A stretch of DNA of 38,865 nucleotides, taken from the NCBI GenBank assembly GCA_965369325.1, contig CBDUQI010000028.1, positions 1 through 38,865 of the forward strand, in the 5' to 3' direction. Origin of the DNA: CBDUQI01 sp965369325 (lineage in GTDB: Bacteria; Pseudomonadota; Gammaproteobacteria; Steroidobacterales; JBCBZW01). Of the stretch, positions 24,038-31,705 are shown piece after piece (within the stretch, counting starts at the first letter, position 1; each line of letters opens with the position of its first letter). The position numbers and the translations under genes are program-made. The notes below the pieces were generated by a model. That model was not told where the DNA came from and made no database searches. It saw nothing but the letters and a program-made list of their open reading frames with translations.

Positions 24038-25597
24038 CTACGCGGAGACAGGCGGCCGGCGAGCGAACCAGGGCGCGGCCGTTTCGAGCTGAGCGCACAG
24101 GCTTAGCACACGCGCGTCCTCGCCGTTGCGCCCGCTTAGCATCACGCTCAGCGGCAGGCCCTCGCGTGAGATGCCCGCCGGCACTGCGGCGGAGGGCTGA
24201 CCGGTCAGGTTGTAGAGATAGGTATAGGCGGCGTAGAGCCTGAACCGATCGACAAAGGAGTACGGTGTGTCCTGCGGCTGGTAGTTAAGCACGCCCAGCG
24301 GCGGTGGCAAGGTTGCGGTGACCGGCTGCAGCACCAGATCGTAGTCGGCTTGCCAGGCGGCCATCTGTGCGCCAGCGGTGTAACAGGATTGGGTATGCGC
24401 AATGTAGTCGCTGGCTTTCAGCTCGGCGCCGTGGCGTACAAACTCCAGCGACAATGGCTCCAGCCCCATCGACTCCACCGGCTCGCCCAATGCGTTCGCC
24501 AGCCCATGCATGCCGTGGGAGAACTCTGCCATCACCAGCCAGGTTTGGGCGCCGTTGATCGCCTCGAAATCCAGCCCGGGCGAGGCCTCTTCCACGTGGT
24601 GCCCTAGGTCCTGCAGCACCTTCGCCATGCTCAACACCGCCTGCTTGCACTGCGGATCAAGCGCCACGCGTTGCTCATCTAAATCAATCGCAATCCGCTG
24701 CGGGCCCGGAGGCCGTTGCAACGTGGCGGCAAACCCCTCATTTGCCCCCGGCGCCGCGAACGGCGCGCCGGCTTCATAGCCCGCCGTAAGATCAAGCATC
24801 AACGCACTGTCGCGCACGGTGCGTGAGAGCACATGCCCCACGCTCATCGCCGACGGCCCCAACGCGCCGCCTGGGCCGCGCGGTGTACGCAACCGCGTGG
24901 GTTTAAGTCCGAATACCCCGCAGGCGGCTGCCGGCACACGGATAGAACCTCCGCCGTCGGTACCATGCGCCATCGGCACGATCCCCGCGGCCACGGCCGC
25001 CGCCGAACCTCCACTGGATCCGGCCGGCGTATGGCCCAGATTCCACGGGTTGTGGCAAGAGCCTAACGCGGTGGACTCGGTCGTAAATGCCATGCCAAAC
25101 TCCGGCACATTGGTCTTGCCGAACACGTTCAGGCCGGCCTGCAGATGCCGCTGCACGATGGTGTTGGTCGCTGGCGCATCCACGCCCATCAGAGATCGCG
25201 ACCCGCCGCTGGTAACCGTTCCCGCTAACTGGGCACCAAGGTCTTTGAGTAAGAACGGCACGCCGGCCAACGGCCCCCCGGCGGTTGCCGCATCTGCGGC
25301 AGCGCGGGCATGCGCATAGTGCTTTTGCGTCACGGCATTCAATTGGGGGTTCAGCGCTTCGGTACGACGAATCGCCTCTTCCAGCAGCTCGCGCGGGCTG
25401 ACCACTCGACGGCGAACCAGCTCGGCAAGGTCGGTGGCATCACAACGGCTGTACAGCTCAGCCAATCCGCCCGCTGGCGCGGTGCCGGCGCTCAGGCCGG
25501 TGGCAGCGCCCGCCACGCCTATCTGCCCGGTAACCGCCCCCAGCACGGTGCCTGCGGAAAGTGCCCCAAGTTCTCTGCGGGTAATGCGCGAGGCCAT
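24038..25597 (-). CDS. Amidase-signature hydrolase with Tat-like leader
   Basis: A 519-residue amidase-signature enzyme. The Ser-cisSer-Lys triad is complete: K118 (PFLLKDLG), S194 (PAGSSGGSAAA) and S218 (HGTDGGGSIRVP). The N-terminus SRITRRELGALSAGTVLGAV has twin arginines followed by a hydrophobic stretch, as in a Tat signal, so export to the periplasm is likely. The enzyme should cleave a C-N amide bond of a small molecule; without a pocket signature the substrate is open. ATG 25597 has an excellent ribosome site (AAGGAG). It follows another amidase of the same superfamily by 62 bases; the two are clearly different in sequence (for example PFLLKDLGAQLAG against PIAHKDLAATKGM), so they are not a recent duplication. 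Confidence 0.9.
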   Translation of the reverse strand: MASRITRRELGALSAGTVLGAVTGQIGVAGAATGLSAGTAPAGGLAELYSRCDATDLAELVRRRVVSPRELLEEAIRRTEALNPQLNAVTQKHYAHARAAADAATAGGPLAGVPFLLKDLGAQLAGTVTSGGSRSLMGVDAPATNTIVQRHLQAGLNVFGKTNVPEFGMAFTTESTALGSCHNPWNLGHTPAGSSGGSAAAVAAGIVPMAHGTDGGGSIRVPAAACGVFGLKPTRLRTPRGPGGALGPSAMSVGHVLSRTVRDSALMLDLTAGYEAGAPFAAPGANEGFAATLQRPPGPQRIAIDLDEQRVALDPQCKQAVLSMAKVLQDLGHHVEEASPGLDFEAINGAQTWLVMAEFSHGMHGLANALGEPVESMGLEPLSLEFVRHGAELKASDYIAHTQSCYTAGAQMAAWQADYDLVLQPVTATLPPPLGVLNYQPQDTPYSFVDRFRLYAAYTYLYNLTGQPSAAVPAGISREGLPLSVMLSGRNGEDARVLSLCAQLETAAPWFARRPPVSA

Positions 25598-25659
25598 CTG
25601 TATTCTCCTTTAAACGACCGGCGAAGCTCGCCAGTCAGACACCATGCGACACGCAAACG

Positions 25660-27126
25660 CTAACCAAGTGTTGGCGCGTGCTTCCACCAGCCGGTCGCCT
25701 GCTCGAATGCGTGTGCCAGTTGCAGCACGCCAAAGTCATCGCCGTAGCGGCCAACGATCTGCAGGCCCACCGGCAAACCCTGATCGGTAAAACCGCACGG
25801 CACCGAGGCCGCCGGGTGGCCAGTCGCGGTCACGTAGTAACAAGAGCGCATCCAATCCAGATACGTCTGCATTGGCTGTCCGTTTACCGCCGTCATGTAT
25901 TCCTGATCTGCATCAAACGGCATCACCTGAGTTACCGGCATCAATGCGAATTCGTGTTCCTGCATAAACGCCACCATCCGCTGGTACAGCGCTGTGCGTT
26001 GTTTTTCGGCGGCACCCAGCGCCGCTGAGTCCAGTTGCAGGCCCTGCTCAATATTCCACACCAGCGTGCCCTTCAGCATCTCTTTGTGTTGCGCGTACAC
26101 GCTCGCACACAAGGTGGCATAAATGTGAGCGCGAAACACTTTGAACACGTTGTCTGCATGGGTGAAGTCGGGCAGCGCGCGGCGAATGTTGCAGCCCAGA
26201 TGTGTGAACACCTGCTCACTGGCCCGCACCACTGCTGCGATCTGCGGCTCCACCGGCAGCGTGCCTTCAAAATCGGCACTGAAGGCAATCCGCGTGCCAC
26301 GAAAGTCTCGCTGCAAAGGCTCACGATATCGGGCACCGCATGTTGGGCGTGAGTTGGGTGCGCGTGGGTCAGGGCCGGCCATGGCACTCAGCAACAACGC
26401 GCAATCCTGCGCGGTACGCGCCATTGGCCCTTCTACCGGCAATGGGTCGAAAAGCAGATCGGTAGGCCATGCAGGTACTGTACCCGGCGTCGGACGCAGC
26501 CCGACCACGTTGCAGAACGCCGCCGGGTTGCGCAGCGAGCCGCCCATATCGCTGCCATCGGCAACGGGCAACATGCGCGCCGCCAGCGCCACCGCCCCGC
26601 CACCACTGCTACCACCACAGGTCAGCCGCGTATCGTAAGGATTGCGCGTCACCCCAAACACTTCGTTAAACGTTTGCGATCCCGCGCCGAATTCGGGTGT
26701 GTTGGTTTTCCCGATACAAATCGCGCCCGCCTGCGCTAGGCGTTGTACCAGCAAGCAATCCTCGGTGGGCACATAGTTCTGGTGCACGAGCGAGCCAAAG
26801 GTGGTGCGCATGCCCTTCGTCGCCGCAAGATCTTTGTGGGCGATGGGCAAACCGTGCAGCGGCCCCAGTGCCTGACCGGTAGCCACAGCCTTGTCCGCCG
26901 CTCGGGCGGCTTGCATGGCAGTGTCGGGGGCCAGGGTGACGATGGCGTTCAACGCACCGTTGACAGCCTCGATCCGCGCCAGATGCGCGGCCATCACCTG
27001 TTCGCACGAGATTTCACGGGCGCGAATCCGGCGCACCAGATCGGTGGCCGTCTCGAAGCAAAGGGTGCCCTCGTCGCTCACCGTATTCAGAAGCTCACGC
27101 GCCGGCTGACCGGCGCGCGAACCCAT
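25660..27126 (-). CDS. Amidase-signature hydrolase, cytoplasmic
   Basis: A 488-residue enzyme of the amidase-signature (GatA/AtzF/FAAH-like) superfamily. Catalytic residues are K98 (PIAHKDLAA), S173 (CGGSSGGGAVA) and S197 (GSDMGGSLRNP). There is no signal peptide, so it probably works in the cytoplasm. It starts 36 bases after the TonB receptor's stop and precedes the Tat-type amidase by 62 bases, all on the minus strand, which suggests one transcript. Together they could hydrolyse the same class of amide on each side of the inner membrane: the exported enzyme first, this one on imported product. Not GatA: no GatB/GatC genes are near. Confidence 0.9.
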   Translation of the reverse strand: MGSRAGQPARELLNTVSDEGTLCFETATDLVRRIRAREISCEQVMAAHLARIEAVNGALNAIVTLAPDTAMQAARAADKAVATGQALGPLHGLPIAHKDLAATKGMRTTFGSLVHQNYVPTEDCLLVQRLAQAGAICIGKTNTPEFGAGSQTFNEVFGVTRNPYDTRLTCGGSSGGGAVALAARMLPVADGSDMGGSLRNPAAFCNVVGLRPTPGTVPAWPTDLLFDPLPVEGPMARTAQDCALLLSAMAGPDPRAPNSRPTCGARYREPLQRDFRGTRIAFSADFEGTLPVEPQIAAVVRASEQVFTHLGCNIRRALPDFTHADNVFKVFRAHIYATLCASVYAQHKEMLKGTLVWNIEQGLQLDSAALGAAEKQRTALYQRMVAFMQEHEFALMPVTQVMPFDADQEYMTAVNGQPMQTYLDWMRSCYYVTATGHPAASVPCGFTDQGLPVGLQIVGRYGDDFGVLQLAHAFEQATGWWKHAPTLG

Positions 27127-27162
27127 TCCGTACCTGCGTATACAGGCTTTTTTGGCTGTGCA

Positions 27163-29586
27163 CTACTCGTAGCGGTAATCGACGGTCAGCCCGTAGGTGG
27201 CCGGCATACCCACAGAGCGTACGAACGGGCCGTTGCCGCCGGTATAGGCCGCCGGGTAGTAGTACTCATCGGTAATGTTCCTGCCCCACAGCAATGCACG
27301 CCAGCGGCCATCGCCAGAGCTGATCCCCAGGCGCGCATTCCACACCGTGTACGCTTCGGTGGCATCGGTCGGCTGGGCGCCGCCGGTGGTATCGTCCTTG
27401 TAACTAAAGTCTGCACCCACCTCCATCACCAGGCCGTTGGCTAACGGCCATTCGTAACGGGCCAGTCCGTTGTACTGCAACTTAGGCGCCTGAGCGAGCT
27501 CGATGCCTGAGGCATCACGGGTGACGACGGTTGGCCATGTGCTTGCTGCCGGATCAACCGCCTGCCATTCCTCCACTTCAGTATCCAGGAAGGCGATACC
27601 AAGACTCACGCTCAAGCCGTCTTTCGGCAACCAGTTCAAGTCCACTTCTGCGCCATTGATCTTCGACTCTGGCACGTTGGTTAAGCCGGAGATGTTGCCC
27701 ACGAAGGTGACGGCTGAGTCCTGCTCCTGCTTGTTCTCGTAGTCATACCAGAAAGCGGCTGCGTTCAACTGCATGGTGCCATCCAGCAACGTGGACTTAA
27801 CGCCAAACTCAAACGAGGTCAGCACCTCTTCCTCGTACGGGGTGAGCTGCTGAGTGGTATTGGAGTTGGCGCCGTTGAAACCGCCGGACTTAAACCCGTT
27901 GGATAAGGTGCCGTAAAGCAGTACATCGTCGTTAACCGCAAAGTCCAGACCCAGTTTCCCCATCAGGCGGCTGGTGTCGACGGTATCGGTAAATACATGG
28001 AAGGCATCGTTGACTGCGTCGGTGCCGATCAATGCGAAAATATAGGTCGGTGAGTTGGGATCATCGTCAATCGTCCCGCAGTCACCCGGACCGAGGGTGG
28101 AGCCGAACTGGGCGTTCAGGAACCCCGCCAGGCTGCCGTCGTCGGCGACGAACGTGCAACCGGACCAGGTGCGTTCCTCGTTGGTGTAACGCAACCCCAA
28201 TGTGCCGCGCAGGCGCTCGGTAAACTGATATTCCAGGTGCCCGAAGATGGCCTGCGAATCCGTTTCCTGCTCGTACTTGGTGTCCAGCTCTACGATGGGT
28301 GTGGGCGCGAACAATCCAACGCCCCAGGGGATTGAGCCTGTACCGAAAACCGAATCAGACATGAAGTAATGGTAGTACTCGTCCATCTCATCGGCGGAGA
28401 AGTACAGGCCAGCGATCCAGAACAGCTTGTCGCTCTCACCGGACAGGCGCAGTTCCTGGGAGAATACCTGCAGGTTGGTGGTGTTGATGTTGCTGGAGTC
28501 GTTAAAGAAGCCCCCGTCCCAGTCATTGGACTCTACCCGATCGAAATCGTCGTAACCGGTGATGGAGGTAAAATCGAATTTACCCAGGTCCCAGCTGAGC
28601 TTGGCCGAAATGCCGGTGAGCTGATTGTCGCGCTTGGGGCGCAGATCGAACGTCCGCCCGGTGATGGGGCTGGTGTAGCTGTTGGTCCAGTCCGCTGCGC
28701 GGTTATCGCCGGTGGAGTACCACGGCGGCGTCTCGCCAAAATTGGTACCGGTATCGAAGAAGTAGTTCTCGAGCGGCGTGTACGGATTGCTGAATTCGCC
28801 CAACCCGTTAATGTCGCCGTCGTACGCGGTGTTCGCGCGGTTGTCGGACTGATCATCCACGTAGTGGAAGTTAAGCAGCAGCTGGGCCGAATCGTTGAAG
28901 TCGATGTTCAGCAGTGCTCGTACCGCGGTGCTATCCAGCTCGCCCAGTTCATCATCCCGGGTGGTGCTGCGCTGCCAGCCTTCTCCGGACTGCACTGTTT
29001 TCACCGCCAGCCGTCCCTGCACGCGATCGGTCAGCGGGCCGCTGACAACCCCTTCCAGATCCACCAAAGAGAAACTGCCGACACTGGCGCTGACGCCGGC
29101 CTCGAAGGTATCAGTGGGTTTATTGCTGACGAAGTTAATCTGCCCGGCCGTGGTGTTGCGCCCGTACAGGTCGCCCTGCGGGCCTTTCAGCACTTCTACT
29201 CGCGCCACATCAAACACAATCCCGCGACTCATGACTGTGTAAGGAATCGCCAGCTCATCAAAGTACAAGCCAACGGTGGATGACGCCGCCGTGGAGTAAT
29301 CCTGAAAGCCGACGCCGCGAATGGTATACAACGGCACACCGGTGGCAGCCGTCTCGTTTACTGTTAGCCCCGGGGTGAATAGTGCAATGTCTTCAGCCGA
29401 CGTCACCCTCAGATCGCGCAACGTCTCCTCAGAAAACGCCGTGACTGAGATTCCGATGTCGTTTACGCCCTGCTCGCGCTTCTGAGCAGTCACCACCACC
29501 TCTTCAAGTGCCTGAGCGCCAGCCACGCCGCTAAGCGCCAGGCCCAGCACACCCGATATCAGCCAACGGTTCGCGTTACTCGTCAT
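27163..29586 (-). CDS. TonB-dependent outer-membrane receptor
   Basis: An 807-residue TonB-dependent receptor. A signal peptide (ending GVAGAQA, about residue 26) is followed by the TonB box LEEVVVTAQKR. The plug domain runs to about residue 150: SVTAFSEETLRDLRVTSAED, ALFTPGLTV, IRGVGFQDYSTAA, VEVLKGPQGDLYGRNTTAGQ. The rest is a beta-barrel that ends with LTVDYRYE. It imports a substrate across the outer membrane using TonB energy. No siderophore or vitamin B12 genes are near. The downstream amidases and divergent amidohydrolase suggest an organic substrate instead. The closest architecture is the large class of pesticin/FyuA-like receptors that proteobacteria use for carbon sources. The ribosome site GGGAG is good. 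It is the first gene of a four-gene minus-strand run. Confidence 0.93.
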   Translation of the reverse strand: MTSNANRWLISGVLGLALSGVAGAQALEEVVVTAQKREQGVNDIGISVTAFSEETLRDLRVTSAEDIALFTPGLTVNETAATGVPLYTIRGVGFQDYSTAASSTVGLYFDELAIPYTVMSRGIVFDVARVEVLKGPQGDLYGRNTTAGQINFVSNKPTDTFEAGVSASVGSFSLVDLEGVVSGPLTDRVQGRLAVKTVQSGEGWQRSTTRDDELGELDSTAVRALLNIDFNDSAQLLLNFHYVDDQSDNRANTAYDGDINGLGEFSNPYTPLENYFFDTGTNFGETPPWYSTGDNRAADWTNSYTSPITGRTFDLRPKRDNQLTGISAKLSWDLGKFDFTSITGYDDFDRVESNDWDGGFFNDSSNINTTNLQVFSQELRLSGESDKLFWIAGLYFSADEMDEYYHYFMSDSVFGTGSIPWGVGLFAPTPIVELDTKYEQETDSQAIFGHLEYQFTERLRGTLGLRYTNEERTWSGCTFVADDGSLAGFLNAQFGSTLGPGDCGTIDDDPNSPTYIFALIGTDAVNDAFHVFTDTVDTSRLMGKLGLDFAVNDDVLLYGTLSNGFKSGGFNGANSNTTQQLTPYEEEVLTSFEFGVKSTLLDGTMQLNAAAFWYDYENKQEQDSAVTFVGNISGLTNVPESKINGAEVDLNWLPKDGLSVSLGIAFLDTEVEEWQAVDPAASTWPTVVTRDASGIELAQAPKLQYNGLARYEWPLANGLVMEVGADFSYKDDTTGGAQPTDATEAYTVWNARLGISSGDGRWRALLWGRNITDEYYYPAAYTGGNGPFVRSVGMPATYGLTVDYRYE

Positions 29587-29619
29587 GGAATTCTCCCAAT
29601 TTGATGGTCGATTGGAATC

Positions 29620-29648
29620 GTATACAATTTATAACTCCGTGTATACAC
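29620..29648. promoter_or_regulatory. Paired GTATAC operator candidates in the receptor/GntR divergent spacer
   Basis: Two GTATAC hexamers lie at 29620-29625 and 29641-29646, exactly 21 bases apart, i.e. two DNA turns, on the same face of the helix. The second is part of the perfect palindrome GTGTATACAC (29639-29648). They sit in the 96-base spacer between the TonB receptor gene and the GntR-family gene. GT...AC palindromes are the usual form of GntR-family operators. Regulation of both transcripts by this regulator is inference. Confidence 0.5.
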
Positions 29649-29682
29649 TGGGCAGGACAGATGCATCCATAAGGACTACGCC

Positions 29683-30324
29683 ATGCGGCATTCGGCCCGC
29701 TTGAAGGCGGTGCTAGAGCGTGAGATCGTGAGCGGCGAAATTCGCTCGGGACAGCGCCTTGAAGAGAAGGAGATTGCCGAACGATTTGGCGTCTCTCGCA
29801 CACCCGTTCGCGAAGCGCTGATGATGCTGGAGGCGGTTAAGCTAGTCGAGCGCCGACCCAACCAAGGGGTGGTGGTGAGGGGAGTGACGCTACGGCGGCT
29901 GGTACAGATGTTGGAAGCACTAACCGAGCTGGAGGCGCTGGCGGGGCGGCTGGCGGCACGGCGCGCACGGCCCGAGGCGCTGGCTGTGCTTACCGTCGCG
30001 TTGGAGAACTTCCACGCCGCCGCCGCAACGGGTGATGCCGACGCCGCCTATGACGCTAACATCGGTTTCCACAAGGCCATCTACAGCGCGGGCGCCAACG
30101 ACGAACTGCTTCGATTTACCGAGGAGGTGGGCGAGCGTATGGAGCCATTTCTGCGCGCCCAGCATCATCGCCCGGGATGGATCGAGAAAGTCGCCGCTGA
30201 GCACGATGCGATACACGCCGCGATTCTCGCCGGCCAGCAGGACACGGCGCATCGGCTGCTGCGCGAACACGTGGATATCGACAGCGACTTGCTCATGCAG
30301 TTTTCTGCGAGTACACCGGAGTGA
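29683..30324 (+). CDS. GntR-family transcriptional regulator, FCD subgroup
   Basis: A 213-residue DNA-binding protein. The N-terminal winged helix-turn-helix is residues 1-68: LEEKEIAERFGVSRTPVREA and then LEAVKLVERRPNQGVVV. The C-terminal all-helical FCD ligand-binding domain spans about 72-205, with likely metal ligands N126 and H130 (NIGFHKAIY), H174 (AEHDAIH) and H196 (REHVDI). Such FadR-type regulators bind small organic acids and usually repress a nearby catabolic operon until the substrate appears. The gene diverges from the TonB receptor and overlaps the AtoE gene by four bases (GTGA), so it is co-transcribed with the transporter. ATG 29683 follows an AAGGA ribosome site (29671-29675). 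Likely operators are listed separately. Confidence 0.92.
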   Translation: MRHSARLKAVLEREIVSGEIRSGQRLEEKEIAERFGVSRTPVREALMMLEAVKLVERRPNQGVVVRGVTLRRLVQMLEALTELEALAGRLAARRARPEALAVLTVALENFHAAAATGDADAAYDANIGFHKAIYSAGANDELLRFTEEVGERMEPFLRAQHHRPGWIEKVAAEHDAIHAAILAGQQDTAHRLLREHVDIDSDLLMQFSASTPE

Positions 30325-31676
30325 ACGTATTGCAGCGGTTCAGTAATGCGATGGTCCGCGCGATCGAGCGGTGGCTGCCGGAGCCGTTCGCATTCGCCAT
30401 CCTGATGACCTTCCTCACCATTGCACTGGTGCTGGCAATCACGCCGAGCACGCCCAGCGAGATACTCGAGGCCTGGGGTGACGGCCTCTCGGCACTGTTG
30501 GCGTTTACCGCGCAGATGGCGCTGATGATGTTGTTCGCGTACGCACTGGCACACATCGGACCAGTTCCCCGGCTGCTGGAACGGCTGGCCTCGCTGCCCT
30601 CCTCGCCGCGTGCGGCGTATCTCAGCGCGGTGCTGTTTACCGGCCTGGTCAGCTTGTTGAACTGGCCGCTTGGGTTAATTTTGGGCGCATTGTACGCACG
30701 TGAGCTAGGCCGCTCGGCGCACCACCGGAATGTCCCGGTGCATTATCCGTTGCTGGTTGGGGCGAATTTTGCCGGCTTTGTGGTCTGGCATATGGGGTAC
30801 TCAGCGTCGGCGCCATTGTTCGTCGCCACCGATGGCAACGCGATGCAGGAGCAGCTGGGCGGGCTGATTCCCGTCACCGACACCATATTCACCAGCTGGA
30901 ACATCTTGATTGCCGCGATCACTTTGGCCGTCGTCGCCGTCGTCGCCGTGCTCCTGCACCCACGTGACCCTGCGGCCATTCAGCCGTGCGAACTGCCGCG
31001 TGCATCTGAACGGATGCAAGCATCGCACACACACACGCCCAGCGGGGCGGAGCGCCTTGAACACAGTCGCATCCCTACGCTCATGATTGGGCTGCTGATT
31101 ACCGCTTATGCCGTTAACTGGTTTGCCACCCGCGGGCTGCAACTGGACCTGAACATCGTCAACTGGACGTTCCTGGGCTTGGGCTTACTGCTGGCGCGTT
31201 CTACATCGGAGTACACCACCGCGTTGTACTCGGGCGGGCGCGCAGTGGCGCCGGTTTTGCTGCAATACCCGTTTTACGGCGGCATCATGGGATTGATGCT
31301 GGGCACGGGCGTGGTCACCAGTATCGCGCCGCTATTCGCGCGCATCGCCACCGAGAACACGCTGCCGGTCGTTGCGTTCCTGTTCGGCGGGCTGATCAAC
31401 TTTTTTATTCCCTCCGGCGGCGCCCAATGGGCGGTGCAAGGCCCGGCGTTCATAGCGGCCGCCGAGACGCTAGGTACCGAGCTGCCGTTGATCGTGATGG
31501 GTATCGCCTACGGCGACCAATGGACCAATATCATTCATCCCTTTACCGTGATCCCAGTGGTTATTTTGACTGGCCTGAAAGCGCGGCAGATTATTGCTTA
31601 CTCCGCTGTGATGTTCGTGGCGGCTGGCATCCCGCTGGGCGTCGGGCTGTATCTAAGTGCGGCGCTGGCACAGTGA
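30321..31676 (+). CDS. Short-chain fatty acid transporter, AtoE family
   Basis: A 451-residue integral membrane protein with about 11-12 hydrophobic segments. It matches the AtoE family (TIGR00366): the N-terminal block MVRAIERWLPEPFAFAILMT (residues about 11-30), EAWGDGLSALLAFTAQMALM, SLLNWPLGLILGALYAREL, and the C-terminal LINFFIPSGGAQWAVQGPAF followed by MGIAYGDQWTNIIHPFTVIP. Family members carry short-chain fatty acids such as butyrate or acetoacetate across the inner membrane. Translation starts at GTG 30321, which overlaps the GntR stop. The gene precedes a lipoprotein amidohydrolase by 29 bases. No acetoacetyl-CoA transferase genes (atoD, atoA) are near, so the carried acid is likely a product of amide or ester hydrolysis. 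Confidence 0.92.
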   Translation: MNVLQRFSNAMVRAIERWLPEPFAFAILMTFLTIALVLAITPSTPSEILEAWGDGLSALLAFTAQMALMMLFAYALAHIGPVPRLLERLASLPSSPRAAYLSAVLFTGLVSLLNWPLGLILGALYARELGRSAHHRNVPVHYPLLVGANFAGFVVWHMGYSASAPLFVATDGNAMQEQLGGLIPVTDTIFTSWNILIAAITLAVVAVVAVLLHPRDPAAIQPCELPRASERMQASHTHTPSGAERLEHSRIPTLMIGLLITAYAVNWFATRGLQLDLNIVNWTFLGLGLLLARSTSEYTTALYSGGRAVAPVLLQYPFYGGIMGLMLGTGVVTSIAPLFARIATENTLPVVAFLFGGLINFFIPSGGAQWAVQGPAFIAAAETLGTELPLIVMGIAYGDQWTNIIHPFTVIPVVILTGLKARQIIAYSAVMFVAAGIPLGVGLYLSAALAQ

Positions 31677-31705
31677 TTCGATTCGCACAGAAGAAGGACC
31701 TTTAC

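Noticed and set aside
24038..27126. Two adjacent amidases as a GatA duplication or glutamyl-tRNA amidotransferase operon
   Set aside because: No GatB or GatC is near, one copy has a Tat-like leader, and the two proteins differ strongly outside the catalytic motifs.
28369..29283. A 304-codon open frame on the plus strand inside the TonB receptor gene
   Set aside because: It is fully antisense to a receptor with clear family motifs, has no ribosome site and no recognisable domain; long antisense frames are common in GC-rich DNA.
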